Source: Leptolyngbya sp. PCC 7375 (GTDB lineage: Bacteria > Cyanobacteriota > Cyanobacteriia > Phormidesmidales > Phormidesmidaceae). Taken from it: a stretch of 64,000 bases of DNA. The notes beneath the pieces were generated by a model. The model was given only the letters and a program-made list of their open reading frames with translations. It did no database searches and was not told the origin of the DNA. The stretch lies in the NCBI RefSeq assembly GCF_000316115.1, contig NZ_JH993797.1, forward strand, positions 978,486-1,042,485. The letters run 5' to 3'. Position 1 is the first letter of the stretch. Every line of letters starts with the position of its first letter. Of this stretch, positions 34,295-42,139 are shown piece after piece. Both the position numbers and the translations under genes were made by a program.

Positions 34295-35485
34295 CTAATT
34301 AGCTAGGAAAACACAGTCGTTGGCCGACCATTTGAGTGAAACAGTCTGGCCTTCTTGCAGGGCAAGGTTGTGGAAGTCTACTGTCCGTAGCGTATGCAGT
34401 AGAGTTTGACCCGTGGCGGTTGCCATGAGGGTGACACGGGTGACGAAACCAGTCAGTTCCACCTGGATGATGCGGGCGGTCAGCGTATTAGTAGGAAGAG
34501 TTTTAGAGTCAGTAGGAGAATCCGGCTTCTCTAGGGTGAGAAGATCAGGGCGCACAGAACATGCGGCGTTGGTGCCAGGCTGACTGCTGTGACCAATGGC
34601 GTGCAGTAAGCCTATGCCCTCAACATCAAGGCGAATGAGATCCTTACCATCGGCCTGGGCAGTGGAGGTTAATACCTTACCGGAGAAAATATTGTTGTCG
34701 CCGATAAATCGAGCAACAAACCGAGACGCGGGCTGATTGAACAGCTCAGTTGGTGTGGCCACTTGATCAATATGACCATGGTTCATCACCACAATTTGAT
34801 CCGATAGGGAAAAGGCTTCTTCAACGTGGTGAGTTACCTGAATAAATGTGAGACCGAACTGTTTTTGAATATTACGGAGTTCTCCTCGCATGCGGACTCG
34901 GAGGTTCTCATCTAAGGCACTGAGGGGCTCATCTAGCATCAATACCTGGGGGCGGGTGACCAAGGCCCGTGCCAGGGCAATGCGTTGCTGCTGTCCACCA
35001 CTTAGCTGATGAGGCTTGCGTTTAGCGGTATTACTGAGACCAACCAACTCTAAAATTTCTGCCACGCGTTCACGTCGCTCTGCCAGAGGAACACGCTGCA
35101 TTTTGAGGCCAAACTCAACGTTTTGCCAGACAGTCTTATGGGGAAATAAGGCATAGTTTTGGAACATCATGGCGGTGTTCCGTTTTGCGGCTGGCAAATC
35201 ATTGACACAGCGATCTCCAATAAATACCTGGCCACTGGTGGCTGACTCATGGCCTGAGATCATCCGCAGGGCCGTGGTTTTACCACATCCACTAGGTCCT
35301 AGCAAACAGCAATAAATGCCTGCTGGGATATCCAGGGTCATGTTTTCAATGGCGATGACGTTGCCATATTTTTTGGTGACGGAGCGCAGTGAAACACCTG
35401 CTGCAGCTTCAGTCGATACTATGGTGGGTTTGGGAGGCTGCTCTTGAGGGGCTATCGGGGAGGGCCGATCAGCGCTAACCGCCAT
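34295..35485 (-). CDS. Polyamine-type ABC transporter ATPase (PotA-like)
   Basis: A 396-residue ATPase: Walker A GPSGCGKTTALRMISG, Q-loop MFQNYALFPH, signature LSGGQQQRIALARAL, Walker B VLMLDEPLSALD and H-loop VTHHVEEAF. A C-terminal TOBE domain (about 300-390) marks the PotA/CysA/MalK group. It is the first gene of the transporter operon and a perfect GTA-N8-TAC box lies 86 bases upstream of its start. A Pro/Ala-rich extension of about 28 residues precedes the ATPase fold. Confidence 0.9.
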   Translation of the reverse strand: MAVSADRPSPIAPQEQPPKPTIVSTEAAAGVSLRSVTKKYGNVIAIENMTLDIPAGIYCCLLGPSGCGKTTALRMISGHESATSGQVFIGDRCVNDLPAAKRNTAMMFQNYALFPHKTVWQNVEFGLKMQRVPLAERRERVAEILELVGLSNTAKRKPHQLSGGQQQRIALARALVTRPQVLMLDEPLSALDENLRVRMRGELRNIQKQFGLTFIQVTHHVEEAFSLSDQIVVMNHGHIDQVATPTELFNQPASRFVARFIGDNNIFSGKVLTSTAQADGKDLIRLDVEGIGLLHAIGHSSQPGTNAACSVRPDLLTLEKPDSPTDSKTLPTNTLTARIIQVELTGFVTRVTLMATATGQTLLHTLRTVDFHNLALQEGQTVSLKWSANDCVFLAN

Positions 35486-35570
35486 GGGGGATGTCTCCTA
35501 TAGGGATGAGAAGGGTGCGAAATTGGAGCTAAATGTTGAACCTGACTACAACTATGGGCCGTGACGGTTA

Positions 35571-35584
35571 GTAATAACTGTTAC
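35571..35584 (-). promoter_or_regulatory. Candidate NtcA-binding site upstream of the ABC transporter operon
   Basis: GTA-ATAACTGT-TAC is a perfect match to the NtcA consensus GTA-N8-TAC. It lies 86-99 bases upstream of the ATPase start codon, in the intergenic region between the transporter operon and the hydrolase gene. The -10 element on the minus strand is less clear (TAGTCA at about N22). By itself this short motif occurs by chance; its location beside a second perfect box and nitrogen genes supports it. Confidence 0.6.
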
Positions 35585-35673
35585 CAGTGAACATGGGACA
35601 ACAGTGAATGTAACTTAGGAGACAGCTGGGTAAAAACGTACCAATAGCTGCCTTCAGAAGGTGGAAAGTTCCA

Positions 35674-36993
35674 TTAAACTTTAGATTCTGTTCTAATGGC
35701 TGGAAGATATTCTGGGCAACGATAATGTTGATCTAACTTCAACAAAGTATGTAATAAAATATTTGCGCCTTGAATGCAATGTTCAGGCGTTGTGTACTCG
35801 GTTTCAGAATGGCTGATGCCGTCCTGACTGGGGACAAAAATCATACCCATATCGGTAATGCTGGCAATAATTTGGGCATCGTGGCTGGCGCGGCTGGGCA
35901 ATGATTGAGCCGGTAGCTTCAGTTCATCGCACACCTGGGCAATGGCATTGTAAATGTGGGAATTAACGGGAACGGGTTCGTTGCGGAGTTGTGGCTTGAT
36001 GTGAATTTGGGTTTGGGTTTGGGTGGCGATCGCATCCATCTCCGCCTCCAATTCAGCCACCATGGCATCCAACCGCTGATTCGACAGATCCCGAATATCC
36101 AGGGTCATTTCCACCCGACCCGGTATAGTATTCGCCACATTGGGGGATAGCTGCATGGCACCGACCGTAGCTACCTGTTCACCGTAGCCATCACCGGTTT
36201 TATTACCAAGGCGATTCACCGCCAAAATAATCTGGGAGGCGGCCACCAACGCATCTTGGCGCATGGGCATGGGCGTTGTCCCCGCATGGCTAGCGGTGCC
36301 ATCAATCGCAATCAAATAACGACGCTGACCCACAATGCCAGTGACTAACCCCATGGGATTACCAGCAGCCTCCAGCACGGGTCCCTGTTCAACATGAAGC
36401 TCTACAAATGCAGCCAGACCATCAGTATCGCGTTTGGCTGAGGGCAGTTGTGCCCAGTCTCCACCAATAAAATTCACCCCCATATCAATGGGTTCATAGT
36501 GGGGATGCTCATAAAAGCTCGGCTCCAGATTGGCTTTACCCGCCATGGCCTTGCTACCAATCATGGTGCGTTCTTCATCGGCAAAGACGATCACTTCGAT
36601 GGGATGATCGGGACGAATGCCCTGGTCATGCAGCGTGCGAGCAACTTCTACACCCGCCAGTACGCCGTAGGTGCCATCGTAAATACCGGCATTGGGCACC
36701 GTATCCAGATGGGAGCCCGTTGCCAGAGCCGGGGCTTGAGGAAAACGGCCTGCGTAGCGACCAATCATATTGCCTGCCGCATCAATGGTGACGGTCATGC
36801 CTGCCGCTGCCATCCAGCTGCGGACTAGTTGCCTGCATTCACGGTCCTCTGGGCTAAAGGCAAGTCGCCTTACCCCACCATTGGGTAAGGCTCCAATGGC
36901 TCCCACATCGGTCATCATTTGCATGAGGCGCTCCCCATTGACCGTCAGTGTATCGGCAGGTGCGATGTGAGTAGATGCAATGATGTTCAACAT
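35674..36993 (-). CDS. Zn-dependent N-carbamoyl-amino-acid/allantoate-type amidohydrolase
   Basis: A 439-residue M20-family amidase of the HyuC/AllC/AmaB group. Metal ligands are visible in GSHLDTVPNAGIYDG (His and Asp), FADEERTMIGSK (Glu), ELHVEQGPVLE (His) and ISHSETEY (His); the dimerisation-domain contacts SHAGTTPMPMRQDA and the substrate-binding segment RASHDA are present. Such enzymes split N-carbamoyl amino acids, ureidopropionate or allantoate to release CO2 and ammonia. The dihydropyrimidinase encoded nearby would supply an N-carbamoyl product. A strong NtcA-type promoter lies upstream. Confidence 0.9.
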   Translation of the reverse strand: MLNIIASTHIAPADTLTVNGERLMQMMTDVGAIGALPNGGVRRLAFSPEDRECRQLVRSWMAAAGMTVTIDAAGNMIGRYAGRFPQAPALATGSHLDTVPNAGIYDGTYGVLAGVEVARTLHDQGIRPDHPIEVIVFADEERTMIGSKAMAGKANLEPSFYEHPHYEPIDMGVNFIGGDWAQLPSAKRDTDGLAAFVELHVEQGPVLEAAGNPMGLVTGIVGQRRYLIAIDGTASHAGTTPMPMRQDALVAASQIILAVNRLGNKTGDGYGEQVATVGAMQLSPNVANTIPGRVEMTLDIRDLSNQRLDAMVAELEAEMDAIATQTQTQIHIKPQLRNEPVPVNSHIYNAIAQVCDELKLPAQSLPSRASHDAQIIASITDMGMIFVPSQDGISHSETEYTTPEHCIQGANILLHTLLKLDQHYRCPEYLPAIRTESKV

Positions 36994-37104
36994 AAGTGGT
37001 GTGTCCAGCCAAATAAACTCGACAAGTTAGTCGCAGTGAGTGATCACCCCAACCTTAACTTGTTTAAATTATTTTTATTTTATAAATGCTTATGTCAGGT
37101 ATCT

Positions 37105-37118
37105 GTAACGCCAGTTAC
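37105..37118 (-). promoter_or_regulatory. NtcA-type activated promoter of the amidohydrolase gene
   Basis: GTA-ACGCCAGT-TAC is a perfect NtcA box. On the minus strand it is followed after 22 bases by TAAAAT, exactly the TAN3T -10 element at the spacing of canonical NtcA-activated (class II) promoters. It lies 112 bases upstream of the amidohydrolase start. No matching -10 is seen on the plus strand, so the divergent genes may be controlled less directly. Confidence 0.72.
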
Positions 37119-37151
37119 CCCTAAATGACACGAACATGTCTTTGGGGCTGT

Positions 37152-37259
37152 CTAGCAACGGTCACCGGGCAGCAAAATATTCAACACCAAGGTCCATAGA
37201 CCACCGACAGAAATGCCAGAGCCCAAACTATGCTTTGCCAAAGGTGCTAACCCCGTCAG
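37152..37259 (-). pseudogene. Relic of NCS2 nucleobase permease C-terminus
   Basis: A minus-strand frame of 35 codons ending at the stop 37152-37154 reads LTGLAPLAKHSLGSGISVGG followed by LWTLVLNILLPGDR. The SGIS(V/A)GGLxTxxLNxxLP pattern is the last helix of NCS2 uracil/xanthine permeases. Nothing upstream continues it, so it is the 3' stub of a deleted permease gene. It lies in the 348-base intergenic region between the divergent amidohydrolase and allophanate-hydrolase-like genes, whose substrates agree with nucleobase uptake. The rest of that region holds the NtcA promoter and, near 37329, the AAGGAG site of the next gene. Confidence 0.5.
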
Positions 37260-37341
37260 ATAGGTTTTTCCTTGAAATGAAACCCTATGGGGTTTAATAA
37301 AACAGCTAACACTGTGGTCACAATTTAAGGAGAGAGCATCT

Positions 37342-37737
37342 ATGGCTGATAGCGGAACTAAAGTCGTATTTATTTGTGGTTCAGCCCTACGGGGACAGCC
37401 GGATCATGGCAATCTTCAAGCTGCCACCTTTGTTGGAGAGGCCAAAACAACAGCCAGCTATCGGCTGCATTCTATCAAGGATGGATGGCATCCGGGCATC
37501 TATGCAGTGGACTCGGGAGGCATTTCGATTCCCGGTGAACTGTACGAATTAACGGCGGAGCAATATGACTATCTGGTGTCTACAGAGCCGCCGAACATGT
37601 ATCCAGCAGACGTGAGTTTGGAGGGTGGAGGACGCGCGATCGCAATGCTATACCCCCAAGCTCTTATCGAAGAAAACAACTGGCCCGACATCTCTCACCA
37701 CGGCAGCTGGACCGCATACAAAGCCTCTCAACCGTAA
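37342..37737 (+). CDS. Allophanate hydrolase C-terminal-domain-like protein
   Basis: A 131-residue protein. VVFICGSALRGQPDHGNLQ, YRLHSIKDGWHPGIYAV and IPGELYELTAEQYDYL resemble the AtzF C-terminal/gamma-glutamylcyclotransferase-like fold that is fused to amidases in allophanate hydrolases. Here it is free-standing with no amidase part, so it may bind or process a ureido intermediate. AAGGAG lies 13 bases before the ATG. It is followed after 65 bases by the dihydropyrimidinase gene and is likely in its operon. Confidence 0.7.
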   Translation: MADSGTKVVFICGSALRGQPDHGNLQAATFVGEAKTTASYRLHSIKDGWHPGIYAVDSGGISIPGELYELTAEQYDYLVSTEPPNMYPADVSLEGGGRAIAMLYPQALIEENNWPDISHHGSWTAYKASQP

Positions 37738-37802
37738 TCGGAAGGTGGGAGGTGCCCACCCCATTCAAAGCTATCTAAACACAAATCTCTCGTAGAAGAA
37801 AC

Positions 37803-39218
37803 ATGAGCAAAGTACTCATCAAAGGTGGCCGTATCGTCACCGCCGTTGACGACTACGTAGGCGATATCCTGATAGAAAACGGCAAAATCGAAGCCATTGG
37901 GCGTCAGCTCAGCATCGACAATTCAGCATCCCACGATGCCACAGGCCTACTGGTGATGCCGGGGGGCATCGATGTCCATGTGCACATGGAAACCCCCATG
38001 GGTAATGGCATCGAAACCTGCGATAGCTTTGAAACCGGCACTATCTCAGCGGCCTTTGGCGGCACCACCACCGTCATTGACTTTGCCCAACAGTTTAAAG
38101 GAGAGAGTCCTAAACAGGCCCTGGACCGCAGACTGGCAGCCGCTGAGCCCCAGTGCTGCATCGACTATGGCTTTCACTCAATTCTCACCGATGTTACGCC
38201 ATCAGCGTTATCAGAGCTGCCCGATTTAATTAATCAGGATGGGGTATCCAGCTTTAAGCTCTACATGGCCTATCCTGGCGTGTTAATGGTGGATGACGCC
38301 GACATCTATCGCACCATGCGCAAAGTGGGCAACCATGGCGGCATGGTGAATCTCCATGCAGAAAATGGAGTTGTCATCCAGGCACTGATCGAAGAAGCAC
38401 TAGAAGCAGGTAATACTTCGCCCAAGTTTCACCAGCTCACCCGCCCCCAGCTAATGGAGGGAGAAGCCACCCATCGGGTGATTCGCATTGCTGAGTTGGC
38501 GGAAGTGCCTGTGTATATTGTCCATCTTTCAGCCAAAGAAGCCTTAGATGCCGTAGTAGAGGCACGGGACCGAGGGATTCCGGCGTTTGCAGAAACCTGC
38601 CCCCACTATTTGTTTTTAGACAAATCTGCATACGATCGTCCTGGGTTTGAATCAGCTAAATATGTGATGACGCCGCCCCTGCGGGACCACTCGTGTCAGC
38701 AGGCCCTGTGGCGCGGTCTACGGTTTGACGATTTGCAAATTGTTGCCACCGACCACTGCCCGTTTTGTTTTAACGAAAATGCCTATGGCATCCTCAAATC
38801 TAAACACTATGGCAAAGATAATTTCAACCAGATCCCCAACGGTGCTCCAGGTGTGGAGCTGAGATTATCACTGCTTTATGACGGTGGCGTCGTCGCTGGG
38901 CGCATTAATATCAACCGATTTGTCCAATTGACAGCTACGGCTCCAGCTAAAATGTTTGGCCTATTTCCCCAGAAGGGAACCATTGCTGTGGGCAGTGATG
39001 CGGACATTATTTTGTTTGACCCCAACGAGCGCCATGTTTTAAGCGCCAGCACCCACCATTCCAATGTGGACTACTCTCTCTTTGAAGGGCGTGAAGTGCA
39101 GGGCAAAGTGAAAAAAGTCTTTTTAAGAGGAGAGATGATCGTTGATGGCGATGATTGGCTGGGGAAAGCTGGTATGGGACAGTATCTTAGCCGTGCCGCC
39201 TCAGGTCGATTTTTATAA
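37803..39218 (+). CDS. hydA: Dihydropyrimidinase (D-hydantoinase)
   Basis: A 471-residue amidohydrolase. The binuclear metal site is visible: HVH in GGIDVHVHMETPMG, a carboxylated lysine in SFKLYMAYPG, His in VNLHAENG and YIVHLSAKEA, and Asp in IVATDHCPF. Length and order match dihydropyrimidinase/D-hydantoinase, which opens dihydropyrimidines or 5-substituted hydantoins to N-carbamoyl amino acids. The amidohydrolase gene across the divergent promoter would then release ammonia. A dihydropyrimidine dehydrogenase is not in the window, so the natural substrate may be a hydantoin or a dihydropyrimidine imported by the neighbouring ABC transporter. Confidence 0.92.
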   Translation: MSKVLIKGGRIVTAVDDYVGDILIENGKIEAIGRQLSIDNSASHDATGLLVMPGGIDVHVHMETPMGNGIETCDSFETGTISAAFGGTTTVIDFAQQFKGESPKQALDRRLAAAEPQCCIDYGFHSILTDVTPSALSELPDLINQDGVSSFKLYMAYPGVLMVDDADIYRTMRKVGNHGGMVNLHAENGVVIQALIEEALEAGNTSPKFHQLTRPQLMEGEATHRVIRIAELAEVPVYIVHLSAKEALDAVVEARDRGIPAFAETCPHYLFLDKSAYDRPGFESAKYVMTPPLRDHSCQQALWRGLRFDDLQIVATDHCPFCFNENAYGILKSKHYGKDNFNQIPNGAPGVELRLSLLYDGGVVAGRININRFVQLTATAPAKMFGLFPQKGTIAVGSDADIILFDPNERHVLSASTHHSNVDYSLFEGREVQGKVKKVFLRGEMIVDGDDWLGKAGMGQYLSRAASGRFL

Positions 39219-39300
39219 AAGCTGCCTGGCAGGTTTTGACATAATAAAGGCGGATAAGTACACGGTGTAATTTCTACCATCACTCTGGTCACGAGGGCTT

Positions 39301-39705
39301 ATGGAGACTCCTAAAGAAATCGCATTGCATGTCATGGAAAAGGATAATAGCCACAGTGATACGGAGATTCAGTCCATTAGACATCTGATGATGTGTGCGC
39401 GCATGACCCAGGAAGGGGTCTTCCAACGTGAGAGTGAAATTAGCTTTTACGAACACAGAAAGCTATTAAATCAACAATTAATTGAGTCTGACAATGAAGT
39501 GTTAATTAGATTAAATGCAATCACTATCGTTTCTCAAGTTTTATATGAAACTGATATTCCATCGAGGAATGATATACAAGCGGTGGCAACCTACAAACAG
39601 GTAGTTGATGAATATTCCCACTATCTAACGGTGTTATCTCTAAGTGACCCGCTAACTCCTGAGCCCCCCGTAGATAGGGGCAGACGTTCTTCAGGCGGCT
39701 TCTAG
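39301..39705 (+). CDS. Hypothetical protein
   Basis: A 134-residue soluble protein, mostly helical (ETPKEIALHVMEKDNSHSDT at its start, LNAITIVSQVLYETDIPSRN in the middle) with a short Pro/Arg-rich tail ending RRSSGGF. No signal peptide or known motif. The gene follows the dihydropyrimidinase after 82 bases on the same strand but codes for nothing obviously related. A strong hairpin follows it at 39723-39745. Confidence 0.6.
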   Translation: METPKEIALHVMEKDNSHSDTEIQSIRHLMMCARMTQEGVFQRESEISFYEHRKLLNQQLIESDNEVLIRLNAITIVSQVLYETDIPSRNDIQAVATYKQVVDEYSHYLTVLSLSDPLTPEPPVDRGRRSSGGF

Positions 39706-39722
39706 CTAACAAATATAAGAAA

Positions 39723-39745
39723 AGGGCGCACAGACTGTGCGCCCT
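39723..39745 (-). terminator. Rho-independent-type terminator
   Basis: AGGGCGCACAG and CTGTGCGCCCT form a perfect 11-bp GC-rich stem around a single A. On the minus strand it is followed by TTTTCTTATATTT, a good U-tract, so it should end the PEP-CTERM gene transcript; on the plus strand the T-run begins 10 bases later. It probably serves both convergent genes. Confidence 0.8.
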
Positions 39746-39793
39746 CAAAGAAGTTTTTGTTTTTGGTATATCCGCCCTGATTGTAAAACTTGA

Positions 39794-40978
39794 TTAAGCA
39801 ACCGTTTTCTTACGAGTCCGCTGAGCCATCCAGGCAGCAGTCCCTAAGAACCCTAGAACAATTGACGGCTCTGGCACATCCTGCACATCGCTATCATCAA
39901 CTGTGGCCAATAGCTGTGGAGTGCTGGATGACGCGACAGACGTCGTGGGTGAAGACTTTACACCCGTGAGGGTGGCCGTCGAAGCTGACTTTGTGGCCGT
40001 CCAATTTTCGGTCGCGGTGGCCTCTTCCTTAGTCGCATAGGCCCTAGTAAAGAGCTGCTCTTCCTGACCATTCGTTGTTGCCCTGGCGCTCAGTGTGCCC
40101 CCAGTAACATCAAACGATATATCATCCGTTGAACCATTGGGATTGAAGCTTAGAAACTCAGTGTTGGCAGCAACAGTAGCGTTTACCGTAGCCAAACTCA
40201 AGGTTTCTAAGGATGGATTGATCTGCTGTACCAGTAATGCAGTCTGACGGAGACTACGGATAGCATTGCTAGTGTCTTCACTAAATTCAATTGCAGAATT
40301 AGCGAGCAAATCACCAGTAACGGTGACCAATTCGCTGAGCACGACACCGATACCATAGCTAACATTCCCCGTTAGGCTACAGTCAGCTAGCAAACAGCTA
40401 CTGGCTACCTTCTCTGAATAACCATTAATGAGCACAGAATTGGCCTGATTGTCGTAGGCAATATTAAACGGGCTAGGATTCTTGGGGTTACCCGCTACGT
40501 CAAAAGATTCAGACTGGAGGACGCCCTTGCCAGTAAATTGAGTGATGGTAAAAAGATCATCAATCGACTGTAGAGCTTGCTCCGATGTCAGTCCAAAGTC
40601 ACCCAGCAAAGAGTCTAGAGTCGCTTCGTAAGAATTACCTAGTGCCGCACCGATTAAGTCATAGCCAAGCTCGATCTCACCATCGGTAAATTGATCGGGG
40701 TCATCTAAAACGATGAAACTGCCTGTCACATCATCTGCATCGATATTAAAACTGTCTGGTAAGGTAACGCCCCCCCATGTGAGCCCTGTTAACAATGGGC
40801 TAAGTCCTACGTCGGCAGATGTATCTAGCTGAAAATTAAAGGATAAGGTGCTTGCATGGGCAGGTGCACCAGCTATTAGGCCTATGGCTGAAAGGGTGGC
40901 TCCAGCAGTAATTATTATCTTATTCAAGGTGCTCACGTCTCCACGTAGAAGCCGATTACTGTTTACAGGTGTCCCCAT
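39794..40978 (-). CDS. PEP-CTERM sorting-domain protein
   Basis: A 394-residue exported protein. The signal peptide (LNKIIITAGATLSAIGLIAG, then APAHA-S) is preceded by about 17 residues if ATG 40978 is used; GTG 40936, just after GGAGAC, or TTG 40927 would give a normal-length signal. The C-terminus has the exosortase recognition motif VPEPS, a hydrophobic helix and a basic tail RTRKK. The body is Asp/Ser/Thr-rich and beta-like, with no known domain. In PEP-CTERM systems an exosortase (not in the window) processes such proteins for surface or exopolysaccharide-linked location. Confidence 0.85.
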   Translation of the reverse strand: MGTPVNSNRLLRGDVSTLNKIIITAGATLSAIGLIAGAPAHASTLSFNFQLDTSADVGLSPLLTGLTWGGVTLPDSFNIDADDVTGSFIVLDDPDQFTDGEIELGYDLIGAALGNSYEATLDSLLGDFGLTSEQALQSIDDLFTITQFTGKGVLQSESFDVAGNPKNPSPFNIAYDNQANSVLINGYSEKVASSCLLADCSLTGNVSYGIGVVLSELVTVTGDLLANSAIEFSEDTSNAIRSLRQTALLVQQINPSLETLSLATVNATVAANTEFLSFNPNGSTDDISFDVTGGTLSARATTNGQEEQLFTRAYATKEEATATENWTATKSASTATLTGVKSSPTTSVASSSTPQLLATVDDSDVQDVPEPSIVLGFLGTAAWMAQRTRKKTVA

Positions 40979-41253
40979 ACTCGCCTTTAGCGTAACTAAA
41001 TTACTTTGAAGTTATTTAGAAGTTATCCCTGGTTTTTCCTGAAGCTTTAGTTAAAAGATAAATGTTGCTGTTCGTTACAATTTCTGTTCATTCATATTTA
41101 TCCACTCATCTCCCTATCCCCCCATCCCCCATCCCCATTGGATAGTGGACAAACTTACACCACACAGCACTAGCCATTTGTACCCTCCCACAAGTCCTAA
41201 AAGATTGCGATAGACTTAGGGTCCATACCGTTCATCCCTGGGAGGTCAGTCTG
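40979..41253. other. Divergent promoter region with C-rich tract
   Basis: The region between the PEP-CTERM gene and a small secreted protein gene. It contains a simple-sequence tract of CCCCATC-like units at about 41111-41141. The AT-rich half next to 40979 and a GGGAGG ribosome site near 41241 are the only other features seen. Confidence 0.4.
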
Positions 41254-41580
41254 ATGGCTCGATTTGAAATGGCAGCCCTGTTGACTGCTGTATCTGTAAC
41301 TGGTTTGACGGGTCTGGCGCTAGCTGAAGATCCTGTGGCTCAGTCCAAGACGATGCCGGTGATTGCACAGCTTCAACTTCGCGATCGCACCGTAACGATC
41401 ACCTCCCACCCCGAGGGATACCTTTACTCAGTCGCTGACGAGTCAGGTGCCGTTCTAAACGCTGCGTTAACCGAACAAGAAATTGCCGAGCAATATCCTG
41501 ATCTCTTCGATCTGTTGCAGCCCGCCGTAGCCGATGATGGCAATGCTGAACTGATGATGCTCGCCCCCATTGTCCAATAA
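41254..41580 (+). CDS. Small secreted hypothetical protein
   Basis: A 108-residue protein with a signal peptide (AALLTAVSVTGLTGLALA, cleavage near ALA-E). The mature part RTVTITSHPEGYLYSVADES and GAVLNAALTEQEIAEQYPDL is of a type seen in cyanobacterial conserved hypotheticals of unknown role. GGGAGG gives a strong ribosome binding site. It is followed by another small secreted protein gene on the same strand after 111 bases. Confidence 0.7.
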   Translation: MARFEMAALLTAVSVTGLTGLALAEDPVAQSKTMPVIAQLQLRDRTVTITSHPEGYLYSVADESGAVLNAALTEQEIAEQYPDLFDLLQPAVADDGNAELMMLAPIVQ

Positions 41581-41691
41581 CTTTCTAGGCAAGCGTAAGC
41601 TTTGTAACAAGATACCGTGGGGGATAAAAACACTGCATAAGATCGGGACATGATGGCTAAGCCCAGCTGTTTCTGTATCCGGTGAACGGCT

Positions 41692-42021
41692 ATGGTGAAA
41701 AAACTCGTTCTTCTCTGTTTAATCGGAATTGTGGGAGTAGTTGTGTTTTTGGGTCCCCAGTGGGCCTTCGCTTCGCCTGACGCCATACTAACAACACACT
41801 GGATCGCTCAAATGGAAACATCTTCTCCCAACGTTCCCCGAGAACAACCCAGTCAAAAGAATACTCATCAACAAGACACGCAGCCTGCTGCTGAGAAAAC
41901 ACCCCCGAAACAGACCACAACTGAACAGCGGTCGTCTGAGCGCTCTCAATCTAAACCGTTTAACCCCTACGATATGAAGGCGCTTAAACAATTTGATGCC
42001 GGTGACCATCGAGCTAAATAG
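41692..42021 (+). CDS. Small secreted Gln/Ser/Pro-rich protein
   Basis: A 109-residue protein. A signal peptide or membrane anchor (KLVLLCLIGIVGVVVFL, cleavage near AFA-S) precedes a disordered hydrophilic tail rich in Q, S, T, P and K. No domain recognised. It is convergent with the multicopper oxidase gene. It could be a periplasmic linker-type protein; function unknown. Confidence 0.55.
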   Translation: MVKKLVLLCLIGIVGVVVFLGPQWAFASPDAILTTHWIAQMETSSPNVPREQPSQKNTHQQDTQPAAEKTPPKQTTTEQRSSERSQSKPFNPYDMKALKQFDAGDHRAK

Positions 42022-42139
42022 ATCGCATCGAGTATTCCAAGATAGGCACCAGTAGTTTGGGGTAGGCACAAGGCACTACCCCAACAAGTATTGATCAATT
42101 ACCTCTATCCACAGGTGGCTGCGCCGCCGTTGTCCATCT

